From positions 1 to 64,000 of the forward strand of contig JAEINY010000005.1 in NCBI GenBank assembly GCA_016342595.1: a stretch of 64,000 nucleotides of DNA, read 5' to 3'. Of the stretch, positions 17,011 through 25,640 are shown one piece after another. Position numbers and translations under genes: made by a program. The notes below the pieces were generated by a model that made no database searches, had not been told where the DNA came from, and saw only the letters and a program-made list of their open reading frames with translations. This DNA is from Marinilabiliaceae bacterium (GTDB lineage Bacteria > Bacteroidota > Bacteroidia > Bacteroidales > Marinilabiliaceae). Each line of letters starts with the position of its first letter. The stretch's first letter is position 1.

Positions 17011-17601
17011 ATGTCAGATAATGTAGAAAAAATAGTGGAAGGGCTAAAACAAGGTGACGAACGTTACTTTAATATCTTATTCAAAAAGTATTTTCGACAT
17101 TTACACTTCTTTGCTGCCCAGTATGTCAAAGATAGCAGCGCTGCCGAAAACCTGGTACAAGACACTTTTATGTCCCTTTGGCGAAAAAGAGCAGAGCTAA
17201 AGAGTCAAAATGAACCGGGTTTATTATCCTGGCTTTATACCGTTTTGAAGAATAACTGCTTTCATCATCTGAAACAACAAAAAGCCGAGCGAGAGTTTTC
17301 TTCTTCTTTGTTAGAAGAACAGGTGCAATTAGACATGACAGGGTTATTTGATATGGATACGTCTGAGCACACCTTCAACGAGATTTATAAGATTATTCAG
17401 CAAACATTAGAGGAATTATCGCCTCAATGTCGCCGTGTTTTCGAAATGAGCCGATTTGATGGGTTTAAAAACAGGGAGATTGCAGAAGTGTTGAATATTA
17501 CTGAAAAAGCAGTGGAGGGCAATATTACCAAGGCCTTAAAAGTGTTTAGAAAGTCACTAGAAACATATCTGCCACAATTGCTCCTGTTCCTTAATATTTG
17601 A
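17011..17601 (+). CDS. ECF-type RNA polymerase sigma factor of the PUL
   Basis: A 196-residue extracytoplasmic-function sigma factor that directs RNA polymerase to the PUL promoters when released by its anti-sigma partner. Region 2 spans about residues 20-85 (HFFAAQYVKDSSAAENLVQD, FMSLWRKRAEL). Region 4 spans about 125-185 (LEELSPQCRRVFEMSRFDGF followed by the HTH NREIAEVLNITEKAVEGNI). This is the usual partner of a FecR/SusC system in Bacteroidota. A good promoter precedes it, and the FecR gene starts 185 bases downstream. Confidence 0.93.
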   Translation: MSDNVEKIVEGLKQGDERYFNILFKKYFRHLHFFAAQYVKDSSAAENLVQDTFMSLWRKRAELKSQNEPGLLSWLYTVLKNNCFHHLKQQKAEREFSSSLLEEQVQLDMTGLFDMDTSEHTFNEIYKIIQQTLEELSPQCRRVFEMSRFDGFKNREIAEVLNITEKAVEGNITKALKVFRKSLETYLPQLLLFLNI

Positions 17602-17726
17602 CTACCATTATTCAGAAAACAGACCTGTTGTATTCTTTTTTGTCATTAATGTTCTTGCATTAAATCAGGTGTTTATCTTCTTTACTCTTCGTGATTGTTA
17701 ATATTTTAAAAAAAAGTATAAAAAAC

Positions 17727-17755
17727 ACCTAGGGGTAAATGCCTTTTCATACTCT
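17727..17755 (+). promoter_or_regulatory. Conserved-looking leader element before fecR
   Basis: Upstream of the anti-sigma gene lies CACCTAGGGGTAAATGCC and then TTTTCATACTC, about 30-60 bases before the start. AGGGGTAxxxxCCTTTT-like words occur before other FecR genes of Bacteroidota PULs, so this may be a promoter or operator for the cognate sigma factor. The claim rests on resemblance only. Confidence 0.3.
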
Positions 17756-17786
17756 TATTAATAAGTTTTCCATTTAATGAGTGATT

Positions 17787-18785
17787 ATGAAAGAAGATAG
17801 AATTTGGAAATACATTATTGGCGAAGGGAATGATGGAGAAAGGTTAGAGACCCTTCGTTGGATAAAGAGCGATGCAGCCCGGGTGGAAGACTACCATCGG
17901 TTGAAGCGTAATTATGCCATCAGCGGTCAGTCTTCAGAAATTTCAGATAAAGCTATAGCGCAATCATATCAAGTTATTAGGAGGCAGCTAGATGTGGCTC
18001 CCAAACGTTTTATGCGATTCTTTGCTGTGGCTTCCAGATACGCAGCTGTGATGGCCTTTACACTGATTGTTGGTTGGCTTCTCTTTACAAAAGAAGATAG
18101 ATTTAAGAGTCAATTGCAAGGGGAAATGTCCTATACTACTATTGAAACTTTACCGGGACAATCGTCAAAAGCCACGTTGCCAGACGGGACAGTAGTATGG
18201 CTAAACAGTGAGTCTAAATTAGAGTATTCCACACAGTTTGGTATTGGAAATGTACGGGATGTGAAGTTACTGGGAGAAGCTTTTTTTGATGTCACGAAAG
18301 ATTCAGTAAAGCCATTTCAAGTTTTAACAAGAGAGGTTACGGTTAAAGTATTAGGTACCTCTTTTAATGTGGAAGCCTATGATGGTGAAAATGTGGCGAC
18401 TACCCTTGTGGAGGGAAAAGTGGAGTTGGATAATCAGGCAGGTATTAAACTGGCAGATCTAAAACCAGGTCACCAGGCTATCTATTCTTCCATTGATAAA
18501 AAAGTTGAATTACAAGAGGTAGATACCGAATATTATGCCTCCTGGAAGGATGGGTATGTCACCTTTAGTAATGTCCGATTGGAAGAGATCGCACCTAAGT
18601 TGGAGCGTTTTTACAATGTCGATATTGAGTTTGGGAGTGAGCGTTCGAAAAATCTAAGGATTAATGGCAGGGCTATGAGGAATGTACCGGTTGATCATTT
18701 ATTTAGAGTGTTTAAGGTCACATTCGGTCTCAATTATGAAATACAGACATCCTTTGAAGAAAAAGGGAAGATTTATGTTTATTAA
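17787..18785 (+). CDS. FecR-family anti-sigma factor
   Basis: A 332-residue inner-membrane protein that holds the ECF sigma factor and transmits the signal from the SusC receptor's N-terminal signalling domain. The cytoplasmic N-terminus spans residues about 1-80 (WKYIIGEGNDGERLETLRWI). One membrane helix follows at about 86-104 (AVMAFTLIVGWLLF). The FecR domain (YTTIETLPGQSSKATLPDGT, VWLNSESKLEYST, GEAFFDVTKD) is about 115-215, and a C-terminal DUF4974 domain (FSNVRLEEIAPKLERFYNVD) about 260-332. ATG 17787 is preferred to GTG 17781. It is placed exactly between the sigma factor and the STN-bearing SusC. Confidence 0.92.
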   Translation: MKEDRIWKYIIGEGNDGERLETLRWIKSDAARVEDYHRLKRNYAISGQSSEISDKAIAQSYQVIRRQLDVAPKRFMRFFAVASRYAAVMAFTLIVGWLLFTKEDRFKSQLQGEMSYTTIETLPGQSSKATLPDGTVVWLNSESKLEYSTQFGIGNVRDVKLLGEAFFDVTKDSVKPFQVLTREVTVKVLGTSFNVEAYDGENVATTLVEGKVELDNQAGIKLADLKPGHQAIYSSIDKKVELQEVDTEYYASWKDGYVTFSNVRLEEIAPKLERFYNVDIEFGSERSKNLRINGRAMRNVPVDHLFRVFKVTFGLNYEIQTSFEEKGKIYVY

Positions 18786-18852
18786 AAATGAGTTGGCGCA
18801 ATATGAGTTGATGTTATAGAATATAGAACCATAAAAGAAGTAAATGAAAAAA

Positions 18853-18908
18853 TGGTCAAAGATGAGGCAACACCTTTGACCAGAAATAAAATGCCAAATA
18901 AATGGCAT
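18853..18908 (+). promoter_or_regulatory. Two tandem hairpins in the susC leader
   Basis: TGGTCAAAG (18853-18861) pairs with CTTTGACCA (18874-18882), and ATGCCA (18891-18896) with TGGCAT (18903-18908). They lie 24-79 bases before the SusC start, between fecR and susC, without a T-run. They may be a leader RNA controlling susC, or an mRNA-stabilising structure that favours high SusC/D expression. Confidence 0.45.
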
Positions 18909-18931
18909 AGTATAAACTCAAATACAAATTT

Positions 18932-21900
18932 ATGAAAAAAAAATGGTACATGTACCCTCCAGAATGGAGTGATGCAAAAACGTTAAAAGTTATGAAGATT
19001 TCTTTTCTACTGTTGGTCGTTTGTCTGGTGAATGTTTCGGCACGCACTTTTTCTCAAAATATGAAGTATAATATTTCGATGCGGGATGCTAATGTAAAAG
19101 AAGTATTAACCCGAATTGAAAAAGAATCGGATGTTTCGTTTTTCTACCAGGATGAAAATGCAGTAATTGAAAAGCGGGTGACGGTCGATTATAAAAATTC
19201 ATCTCTTACTGATATTCTAGATGATCTTTTGGGTGATATAAAAATGACCTATCGGATTATGGATAAGTATGTAGCTATTATTAATAAAGTTAAGGACGAA
19301 GGGCAACAGCAGGATGAAATGGTTGTAAAAGGTCTGGTTGTTGATAGTCAGGGGGAGCCTCTGCCTGGCGTTAATGTCTATGAAAAAAATAATCCGCAAC
19401 ATGGGGTTATTACCGGCATAGATGGATCGTATATTATTAAGGTGGATAGTCAGGATGATATTTTGGTTTTTTCTTTCATCGGATTTGGTGATCAGGAAAT
19501 AAATGTGGCAGGTCGCTCTCAACTAAACATTACACTTGTTGAAGAAATGAAAGGGCTTGATGAAGTGGTTGTAACTGCTCTTGGTATTAAAAAGGAAAAA
19601 AAAGCCTTGGGTTACACCATGGCCAGTGTTAGTTCCGAAGAATTGACCCAGAATGGTGAAACCAATGTGATTAGTGGCCTGCAAGGGAAAGTATCTGGAT
19701 TAAACATTGCCAAATCCGGAGGGTTTTCAGATGCCTCTTCATCAATTGTATTGCGGGGTAATACTTCCATTAATGGTAACAACCAAGCGCTGATTGTAGT
19801 TGATGGTGTCATTTTAAATAACTCTTTTTATGGGGATGATGAGGGCGAAATAGATCGTGGTCAGGGTATCTCCGATGTTAACGTAGATGACATTGAAAGT
19901 GTGAGTGTTCTAAAAGGACCCAACGCCGCTGCCTTATATGGTGCAAATGCTGCTAATGGTGTAATCGTGATTACCACCAAAAAAAGCCTAAACAAAACAG
20001 GACTGGGTGTAACCGTGAATACAGGTGTTTCTTTTACAGAAGTATATACAATGCCTAATCTGCAAAATGTGTATGGCCAGGGTAAAAGTGAAGTCGGTCA
20101 TTGGCAGGGGATAGGCGAAGATGGTATTCCGTTGATTGGTGCCAACAAAGATGAGTCCTGGGGACCCAAAATGGAAGGACAGCAAGTGCGCATCGACTGG
20201 TTACGAGATGAACCCTTAGATACCTACGATCCGCAACCTGATAATATCAGAGATTTATATGAAACGGGTGTTAACTGGAATACGACAGCCTCTATTTCTC
20301 ATGCTTCAGAAGAAGCGACCTATTACATGTCATTGTTATATAATAAAGGCGATGAGTTTGTGCCAACCGCTACCACTGAAAAAATGGGTGTGACTATGCG
20401 TACCACACAAAATATTACGGATAGGTTGTCAGTTGATGCTAAATTATCTTACTCTAAGTCAAAAGCACATAACCGACCCGAAAATAACTGGACCAGTGCC
20501 ATGAACATGGCGACTCACCCTCGTAGTTTGAAAATATCTCAATACAGCGATTATAAATACGGAGTGTCTGGTGAAACGTATGATAGAGCTGCCTGGAATG
20601 ATGGCAAACCCATCTTATGGACGGATACACCAAACATTGCGCAGTATTTTTGGAATTTGTATGAAAATAGCAATGACGATCAAAGAGATCGTGTGCTAGG
20701 TAATTTTAAAGTAGATTATAAATTTACTAACTGGTTATCTGCTTTGGTAAGATTTAGCTTCGACCAGACCTATTATAGTAAGCAAAAAATTCATGCGCCT
20801 GAAACCCGCGCCATACCACAAGGTAGATACACTAAAGATGATTTCAATCTATTAAACTACAACTCTGATTTCTTGTTAATGGCAAATAAGGATTTTGCCG
20901 GTGGTAAGTGGAATGTAAATGGTACATTTGGTGGAAGCCAAGTCGGTGTAAAAAATAAGTTTACTAATTTTCGTGGTGACGGATTTGTATTTGAAGGTTT
21001 ATTGACGCCAAACAACACAGCTGTAAAAAATTACGAATACGATGAAAATCGGAATGTTGTTAACTCCTTGTATGGTAATGCTCAATTAGGTTATAACCAC
21101 ATGTTGTACTTAGATGTTACGGGGCGTAACGACTGGAGTAGTAACTTGAGTCCTGATAACAACAGCTTCTTTTATCCTTCGGTAACAGGTAGTTTTATTT
21201 TGTCAGAAGTATTATCTATCGATAAAAACCTTTTAGGTTACGCGAAAGTGAGAGCATCATATGCAGAGGTAGGTAACGCCACTGGTGCTTCGATTTTAAG
21301 AAGCTATGGTTTTGCAAATGGAGCCAAAGGAGAGAATTATGCATATAATCCTGAAATTTTACCATTTTATGACCTGGAACCAGAGCGCACTAAAGCCTGG
21401 GAATTCGGTGTGGATTTAGCAGCCTTGCAAAATAGAGTTTCTTTAGATGTAACCGTTTATAAATCCAATACTTATAATCAAATTTTACCCACCCAGCCTA
21501 TTGCTGTTTCTTCAGGTTATCGATTTAAAGCAATCAATGGAGGTAATGTTCAGAATAAAGGTGTCGAGTTAACTTTAGGTCTGGACCCCATTAAAAATGC
21601 CAATTTCAAATGGCATATGGATGTTTTATATGCTAAAAATACTTCAGAAGTCATTGATTTGGGCGGTTTGGATAGTCCGATTGTAATCGGTTCGATGAAT
21701 GGAAATAACATACGTATTGCTGTTCAAAAAGGTCAACCATTTGGCGTCATTCAAGGTGAAGGATTCCTGCGTAATGACGATGGAATGGTTGTTGTAAAAG
21801 GAAAAGAGGCTGGAAGTAAACGCGGTGTACCACTCGGAACTGGCGAATACGATGATTTAGGTAAAATCGAAGCTGACTGGACGGGTTCTATTAGAAATAA

Positions 21901-22513
21901 ATTCACCTATAAGAATTTAACTCTTAATTGTTTAATTGATGCCAGTATTGGTGGCCATATCTTTAGTGGAGTAAACATGCAGTATGATGAACAAGGTACT
22001 TCGGTTGCATCCTTAAACGGTCGCGATGCGTGGATTGCTTCTGAAGATGCCCGTAAAGCTGCTGGCGTAGGTTCATCTGATTGGGATAATACAGGTGGTG
22101 TTAATATTTGGGTAGGTAACAGTGTGATTGATAATGGCCAAAGAGATGAGAATGGTAAGCAAATTGGTGGTACATCAAATGCCGGTGAAAATGCGCTTTA
22201 TGCTGACCCTATGAAATATTGGGATCAATTCCGTAATGAATTGATCGAAAACGGTGTTGAAGGTGCAACCTACGTTAAGATGAGAGAATTAAGTCTAACT
22301 TATGCCTTCGGTCACAATATTTTAAAATCATTACCTATCGAGGATTTACGTTTAACAGTAGTTGCTTCAAATCCTTGGCTATTGTACAAAGAAACAGAGC
22401 ATTATGATCCTGACGTATATCGCACAGGAATAGGTGCTGGTAGACAAGGATTAATGGACTACACGACCCCAAGTACCAGAACTTTTGGGTTTAATTTGAA
22501 GTTTAATTTTTAA
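18932..22513 (+). CDS. SusC/RagA-type TonB-dependent outer-membrane transporter
   Basis: A 1193-residue outer-membrane importer of glycan oligosaccharides. Order: signal-anchor region to about residue 42 (ISFLLLVVCLVNVSARTFSQ), STN signalling domain about 50-110 (NVKEVLTRIEKESDVSFFYQ), carboxypeptidase-regulatory-like domain about 135-205 (GEPLPGVNVYEKNNPQHGVI), TonB box region GLDEVVVTALGI, plug about 215-345 (SIVLRGNTSINGNNQALIVV), then a 22-strand barrel ending FGFNLKFNF. The STN domain explains the neighbouring sigma/FecR pair: ligand binding outside is signalled to FecR in the inner membrane. It is followed 18 bases later by susD. Confidence 0.95.
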   Translation: MKKKWYMYPPEWSDAKTLKVMKISFLLLVVCLVNVSARTFSQNMKYNISMRDANVKEVLTRIEKESDVSFFYQDENAVIEKRVTVDYKNSSLTDILDDLLGDIKMTYRIMDKYVAIINKVKDEGQQQDEMVVKGLVVDSQGEPLPGVNVYEKNNPQHGVITGIDGSYIIKVDSQDDILVFSFIGFGDQEINVAGRSQLNITLVEEMKGLDEVVVTALGIKKEKKALGYTMASVSSEELTQNGETNVISGLQGKVSGLNIAKSGGFSDASSSIVLRGNTSINGNNQALIVVDGVILNNSFYGDDEGEIDRGQGISDVNVDDIESVSVLKGPNAAALYGANAANGVIVITTKKSLNKTGLGVTVNTGVSFTEVYTMPNLQNVYGQGKSEVGHWQGIGEDGIPLIGANKDESWGPKMEGQQVRIDWLRDEPLDTYDPQPDNIRDLYETGVNWNTTASISHASEEATYYMSLLYNKGDEFVPTATTEKMGVTMRTTQNITDRLSVDAKLSYSKSKAHNRPENNWTSAMNMATHPRSLKISQYSDYKYGVSGETYDRAAWNDGKPILWTDTPNIAQYFWNLYENSNDDQRDRVLGNFKVDYKFTNWLSALVRFSFDQTYYSKQKIHAPETRAIPQGRYTKDDFNLLNYNSDFLLMANKDFAGGKWNVNGTFGGSQVGVKNKFTNFRGDGFVFEGLLTPNNTAVKNYEYDENRNVVNSLYGNAQLGYNHMLYLDVTGRNDWSSNLSPDNNSFFYPSVTGSFILSEVLSIDKNLLGYAKVRASYAEVGNATGASILRSYGFANGAKGENYAYNPEILPFYDLEPERTKAWEFGVDLAALQNRVSLDVTVYKSNTYNQILPTQPIAVSSGYRFKAINGGNVQNKGVELTLGLDPIKNANFKWHMDVLYAKNTSEVIDLGGLDSPIVIGSMNGNNIRIAVQKGQPFGVIQGEGFLRNDDGMVVVKGKEAGSKRGVPLGTGEYDDLGKIEADWTGSIRNKFTYKNLTLNCLIDASIGGHIFSGVNMQYDEQGTSVASLNGRDAWIASEDARKAAGVGSSDWDNTGGVNIWVGNSVIDNGQRDENGKQIGGTSNAGENALYADPMKYWDQFRNELIENGVEGATYVKMRELSLTYAFGHNILKSLPIEDLRLTVVASNPWLLYKETEHYDPDVYRTGIGAGRQGLMDYTTPSTRTFGFNLKFNF

Positions 22514-22531
22514 GAAGCTAACAATATAATT

Positions 22532-23959
22532 ATGAAAAAAATAGTCTTAATATCATTTATATTTTCATTATTTGTTTGTAGCTGTACGAATGACAGTTTT
22601 GAAGAAATAAATGAGGGATATAACAATCTTTCTGATGTTGATTACAATTACCTGGTTAATACCGGTATAAAAGCATTGGCCGATGGTGAGTTTTCTGTTA
22701 ACGATTGGGCACATTTAGTAGCCTATGCAAATTTTGCACCTGGTCAATATGATCATTGGAGAGGTTCAACGCCGTGGGATGGAACCTATCTAACAAATAA
22801 AAATTTGTTGGATGCACTTCAAAGAGCCGAAGTTGATGAAACTGAAAACGGAAGAAAAGCGGAAGCGATGGTGAAAATCTTACGTTCATATATTTTCGTA
22901 CGATTGACTGATACCTATGGTGACGTTCCATATTTCGAAGCAGGTTATGAAGGCAAAGACGGAATTAATGAAATGCCTAAATACGACAGTCAAAAAGCAA
23001 TTTATGAAGATTGCTATAAAAATTTGACTGAAGCCATTGAAACAATTGGCGACGAGTCAACCGTCCTGCTTGGTAATGCTGATTTCGTTTATAACCAGGA
23101 TTTACAACTGTGGAAAAAATTCGCTAACTCGCAAAGGCTACGCATGGCATTGCGTGTAAGCTATGTGGATAAAGCGTTAGCTGAGACTTGGTTAAGCCAT
23201 GTTCTTACTTATGATCTAATTAGTTCAACTGATGAAAGTGCTTCATATGCCCGTTTCATGGATGCTGGTTATGAAAATCCAAGATTTCAGAGCGGCAATA
23301 GAAATATTTCAGCAAAATTGGTTGATTATTTGTTAGTGCATGACGACCCACGCCTGCCCCAGCTTGCTACTTTACCTGCAACAGGTGTATACAAAGGCTT
23401 GCCCAATGGTTTAACCTTTGGAGAAGATCCTTCTTTTTCTTTATTAGGGCCAGAATTCACTCGCAGTGACAGACACACGCCTATCTTGATGTATTCTGAG
23501 GTGTGTTTCAACATGGCAGAATTATATGTAAGAGGATTAAGTGTAAGTGCAGATAATGCAAAAGCCAATGAATGGTTCAAAAAAGGTATTGAATCTTCTC
23601 TTAAAGAATGGAGTGTTGATGAAGAAACAGTTACTGCATTTATGCCTACAGTTCCTGATTTGAGCGGTGATACGGAAGATAAATTGGAGCAGATTGGGTC
23701 AGAAAAATGGGTGGCTTTCATGGACAATGGTCATGAAGCATATTCCGAACTTCGCAGAAGCGGTTATCCTGTGATTGCGGATCGTCAACCTGACCAGGGC
23801 CCTTCATTGGGTGAGACAAATGGTAAACTGCCAAGGAGATTTAAATATCCTAATGTTGAAATTTTATATAACACCGAAAACTATGAAAAAGCGGAAGCAG
23901 CAACCGATGGTGACAGTTTCTTAGCTAAGGTTTGGTGGGATGTAAGAGAGCTGAACTAA
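22532..23959 (+). CDS. SusD/RagB-type glycan-binding lipoprotein
   Basis: A 475-residue surface lipoprotein that caps the SusC channel and binds glycan. Lipobox FVCSC with Cys18 as the lipidated residue. TPR-like helical regions include NGRKAEAMVKILRSYIFVRL followed by TDTYGDVPYFEAGY, a hallmark of the SusD-like 2 group, and later MYSEVCFNMAELYVRG. The C-terminus has GHEAYSELRRSGYPVI and PRRFKYPNVE, also typical. It pairs with the preceding SusC and is followed by a strong terminator, so the enzyme genes downstream need read-through or their own promoter. Confidence 0.94.
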   Translation: MKKIVLISFIFSLFVCSCTNDSFEEINEGYNNLSDVDYNYLVNTGIKALADGEFSVNDWAHLVAYANFAPGQYDHWRGSTPWDGTYLTNKNLLDALQRAEVDETENGRKAEAMVKILRSYIFVRLTDTYGDVPYFEAGYEGKDGINEMPKYDSQKAIYEDCYKNLTEAIETIGDESTVLLGNADFVYNQDLQLWKKFANSQRLRMALRVSYVDKALAETWLSHVLTYDLISSTDESASYARFMDAGYENPRFQSGNRNISAKLVDYLLVHDDPRLPQLATLPATGVYKGLPNGLTFGEDPSFSLLGPEFTRSDRHTPILMYSEVCFNMAELYVRGLSVSADNAKANEWFKKGIESSLKEWSVDEETVTAFMPTVPDLSGDTEDKLEQIGSEKWVAFMDNGHEAYSELRRSGYPVIADRQPDQGPSLGETNGKLPRRFKYPNVEILYNTENYEKAEAATDGDSFLAKVWWDVRELN

Positions 23960-23994
23960 TAAAATTAAAAGTGGATTAGATAGTTTGTGTAAAC

Positions 23995-24037
23995 AAAGGG
24001 GCCGACTTAAAAGGTGTTTATGGCCTACGGCCCCTTT
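23995..24037 (+). terminator. Terminator after susCD
   Basis: AAAGGGGCCG (23995-24004) and CGGCCCCTTT (24028-24037) form a perfect 10-bp stem with a 23-base loop, 35 bases past the susD stop. It separates the SusCD transcript from the enzyme genes. Confidence 0.65.
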
Positions 24038-24318
24038 ATCATGGTTTTAGTCAACGACTTGTTGTTATGTAGTATTTGTTTTTGATCAAAAAGCTGTAAG
24101 GTTGTTAGTTATTGGAGTTGTGTTCATGAAGCTGAATCTTATGGTTTTGTGATTTCAGATTATATAATATTCTGCGAACAGAACAGAATAGAAAAGTTGC
24201 CTGGGCATGGATTCTAAATGATTCAGATAGCATTCTGGTATAGCATATTTAAGAAGTTGACTAGTGCGCTCAAATAGTTGGTGTATCGGTAGGGAATTAG
24301 TAGTAAGATTTAGATAGT
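24038..24318 (+). other. Spacer between susD and the enzyme genes
   Basis: A 281-base AT-rich region with no coding frame. It must carry any separate promoter for the enzyme operon. I saw no exact TTG-N19-TAnnTTTG pair. Confidence 0.3.
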
Positions 24319-25605
24319 GTGTCAGTGGAAAGAAGAAAATTTATAAAACAAACAGCAATTGGTATATCATCAATGTATACCCTTGGGGGACTTATTGGAA
24401 CCGGTTGTAATATTGAAAAACAAACGAGGCGGGATCAATTTCTGACGATCTCCAAAGTAAAGAAACCATTGGCCATTGCCATGTGGGATTTTAGTTGGCT
24501 ATTGCGTCATCACCGTTATGGTGAATTCGAAAACTGGGAAAGAGTTATTAGTGAATTGGCAGAAAGAGGTTACAATGCCATTCGCATGGATTGTATGCCA
24601 CAGTTTGTGGTGTCTACAAAAGAGGGTAAAATAATCGACGAATTTCGGAGTGTAAAGAAGGACTGGAAACCTTGTATTTGGGGGAATGATTATACCATGT
24701 CTTTCCGGCCAAGGGAAGCGTTATTGGAATTTCTGCCACTGTGCCAGAAGTATGGAATAAAAGTAGGTCTATCTTCTTGGTTCGCACCTCATAATACCGG
24801 CCGTACTGATATTTTTATGGAAGAAGGTGGTGTTGTCAGAGCCTGGACAGAAACATTAGAATTTTTAAAAGTCAATGATTTACTTGATAATGTGATATAT
24901 GTTGATTTGTTAAATGAATACCCTAACAATCATGGCTATGATTGGTTAAAACAAGAATTAAATAAGCGATCAGATATTGATCAATTTAAAATAAATAATC
25001 CGGAAGCACATTTACCAGACCTCAAGAGTGCAAAGAAAAACGCATTGCAAATAGCTTATCACAATCAATTTATAAACGAAACAATCACTACTCTTAAATC
25101 AAGATTTCCAGCGTTAGAATTCTTCGCTTCTTATGATTCAGGTGTACCATTTGAAGATATTGATTTGACACCACATGCTGCTCTTGATTATCATGTATGG
25201 TTTAATCATCACGGTGATCTTCACAAAATGATACAGAAAATCGCTGATCGTGACCAATCAAAAAACTTGAAGAAGCTGCAAGTTGATTTATATCAATATT
25301 TTGATGCTAATAGAGTTGAATTAATTCAATGGATCGATAATCGAATAACAAAAGTAGCGAATAAAGCAGCAGAGCAAAGCAAGGTGTGTGGTAACACCGA
25401 AGGCTGGGGACCGATATGCTGGTTTGATCATCCCGAATTAGACTGGAAGTGGACAAAAGAGAGTGCCGAAATTTGTATTGATCTGGTGAAAAAGCATGAC
25501 AATTACAAATTTATCTGCACGTCCAACTTCACCCATCCGCAATTCAAAGGATTGTGGGACGATGTGGCGTGGCACCGCAAGGTCACCGACCGAATTAAAG
25601 CTTAA
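24319..25605 (+). CDS. Cellulase-like (GH5-like, clan A) exported glycosidase
   Basis: A 428-residue putative secreted glycoside hydrolase. The N-terminus has an RRKFIKQTAIG twin-arginine-like export motif and a possible lipobox (IGTGC, Cys30). A (beta/alpha)8 barrel is suggested by AIAMWDFSWLLRHHRYGEFE, GYNAIRMDC, and the acid/base candidate Glu in YVDLLNEYPNN. The nucleophile candidate is Glu in CGNTEGWGPICWFDHPELDW. These resemble the sugar-binding, cellulase-like family rather than a numbered GH family. The start is GTG 24319 (no ATG in range). It opens the enzyme part of the PUL, and the substrate is unknown. Confidence 0.7.
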   Translation: MSVERRKFIKQTAIGISSMYTLGGLIGTGCNIEKQTRRDQFLTISKVKKPLAIAMWDFSWLLRHHRYGEFENWERVISELAERGYNAIRMDCMPQFVVSTKEGKIIDEFRSVKKDWKPCIWGNDYTMSFRPREALLEFLPLCQKYGIKVGLSSWFAPHNTGRTDIFMEEGGVVRAWTETLEFLKVNDLLDNVIYVDLLNEYPNNHGYDWLKQELNKRSDIDQFKINNPEAHLPDLKSAKKNALQIAYHNQFINETITTLKSRFPALEFFASYDSGVPFEDIDLTPHAALDYHVWFNHHGDLHKMIQKIADRDQSKNLKKLQVDLYQYFDANRVELIQWIDNRITKVANKAAEQSKVCGNTEGWGPICWFDHPELDWKWTKESAEICIDLVKKHDNYKFICTSNFTHPQFKGLWDDVAWHRKVTDRIKA

Positions 25606-25640
25606 TAATTAGAAAACAACCATTGAAGGTATTAAGAAAG

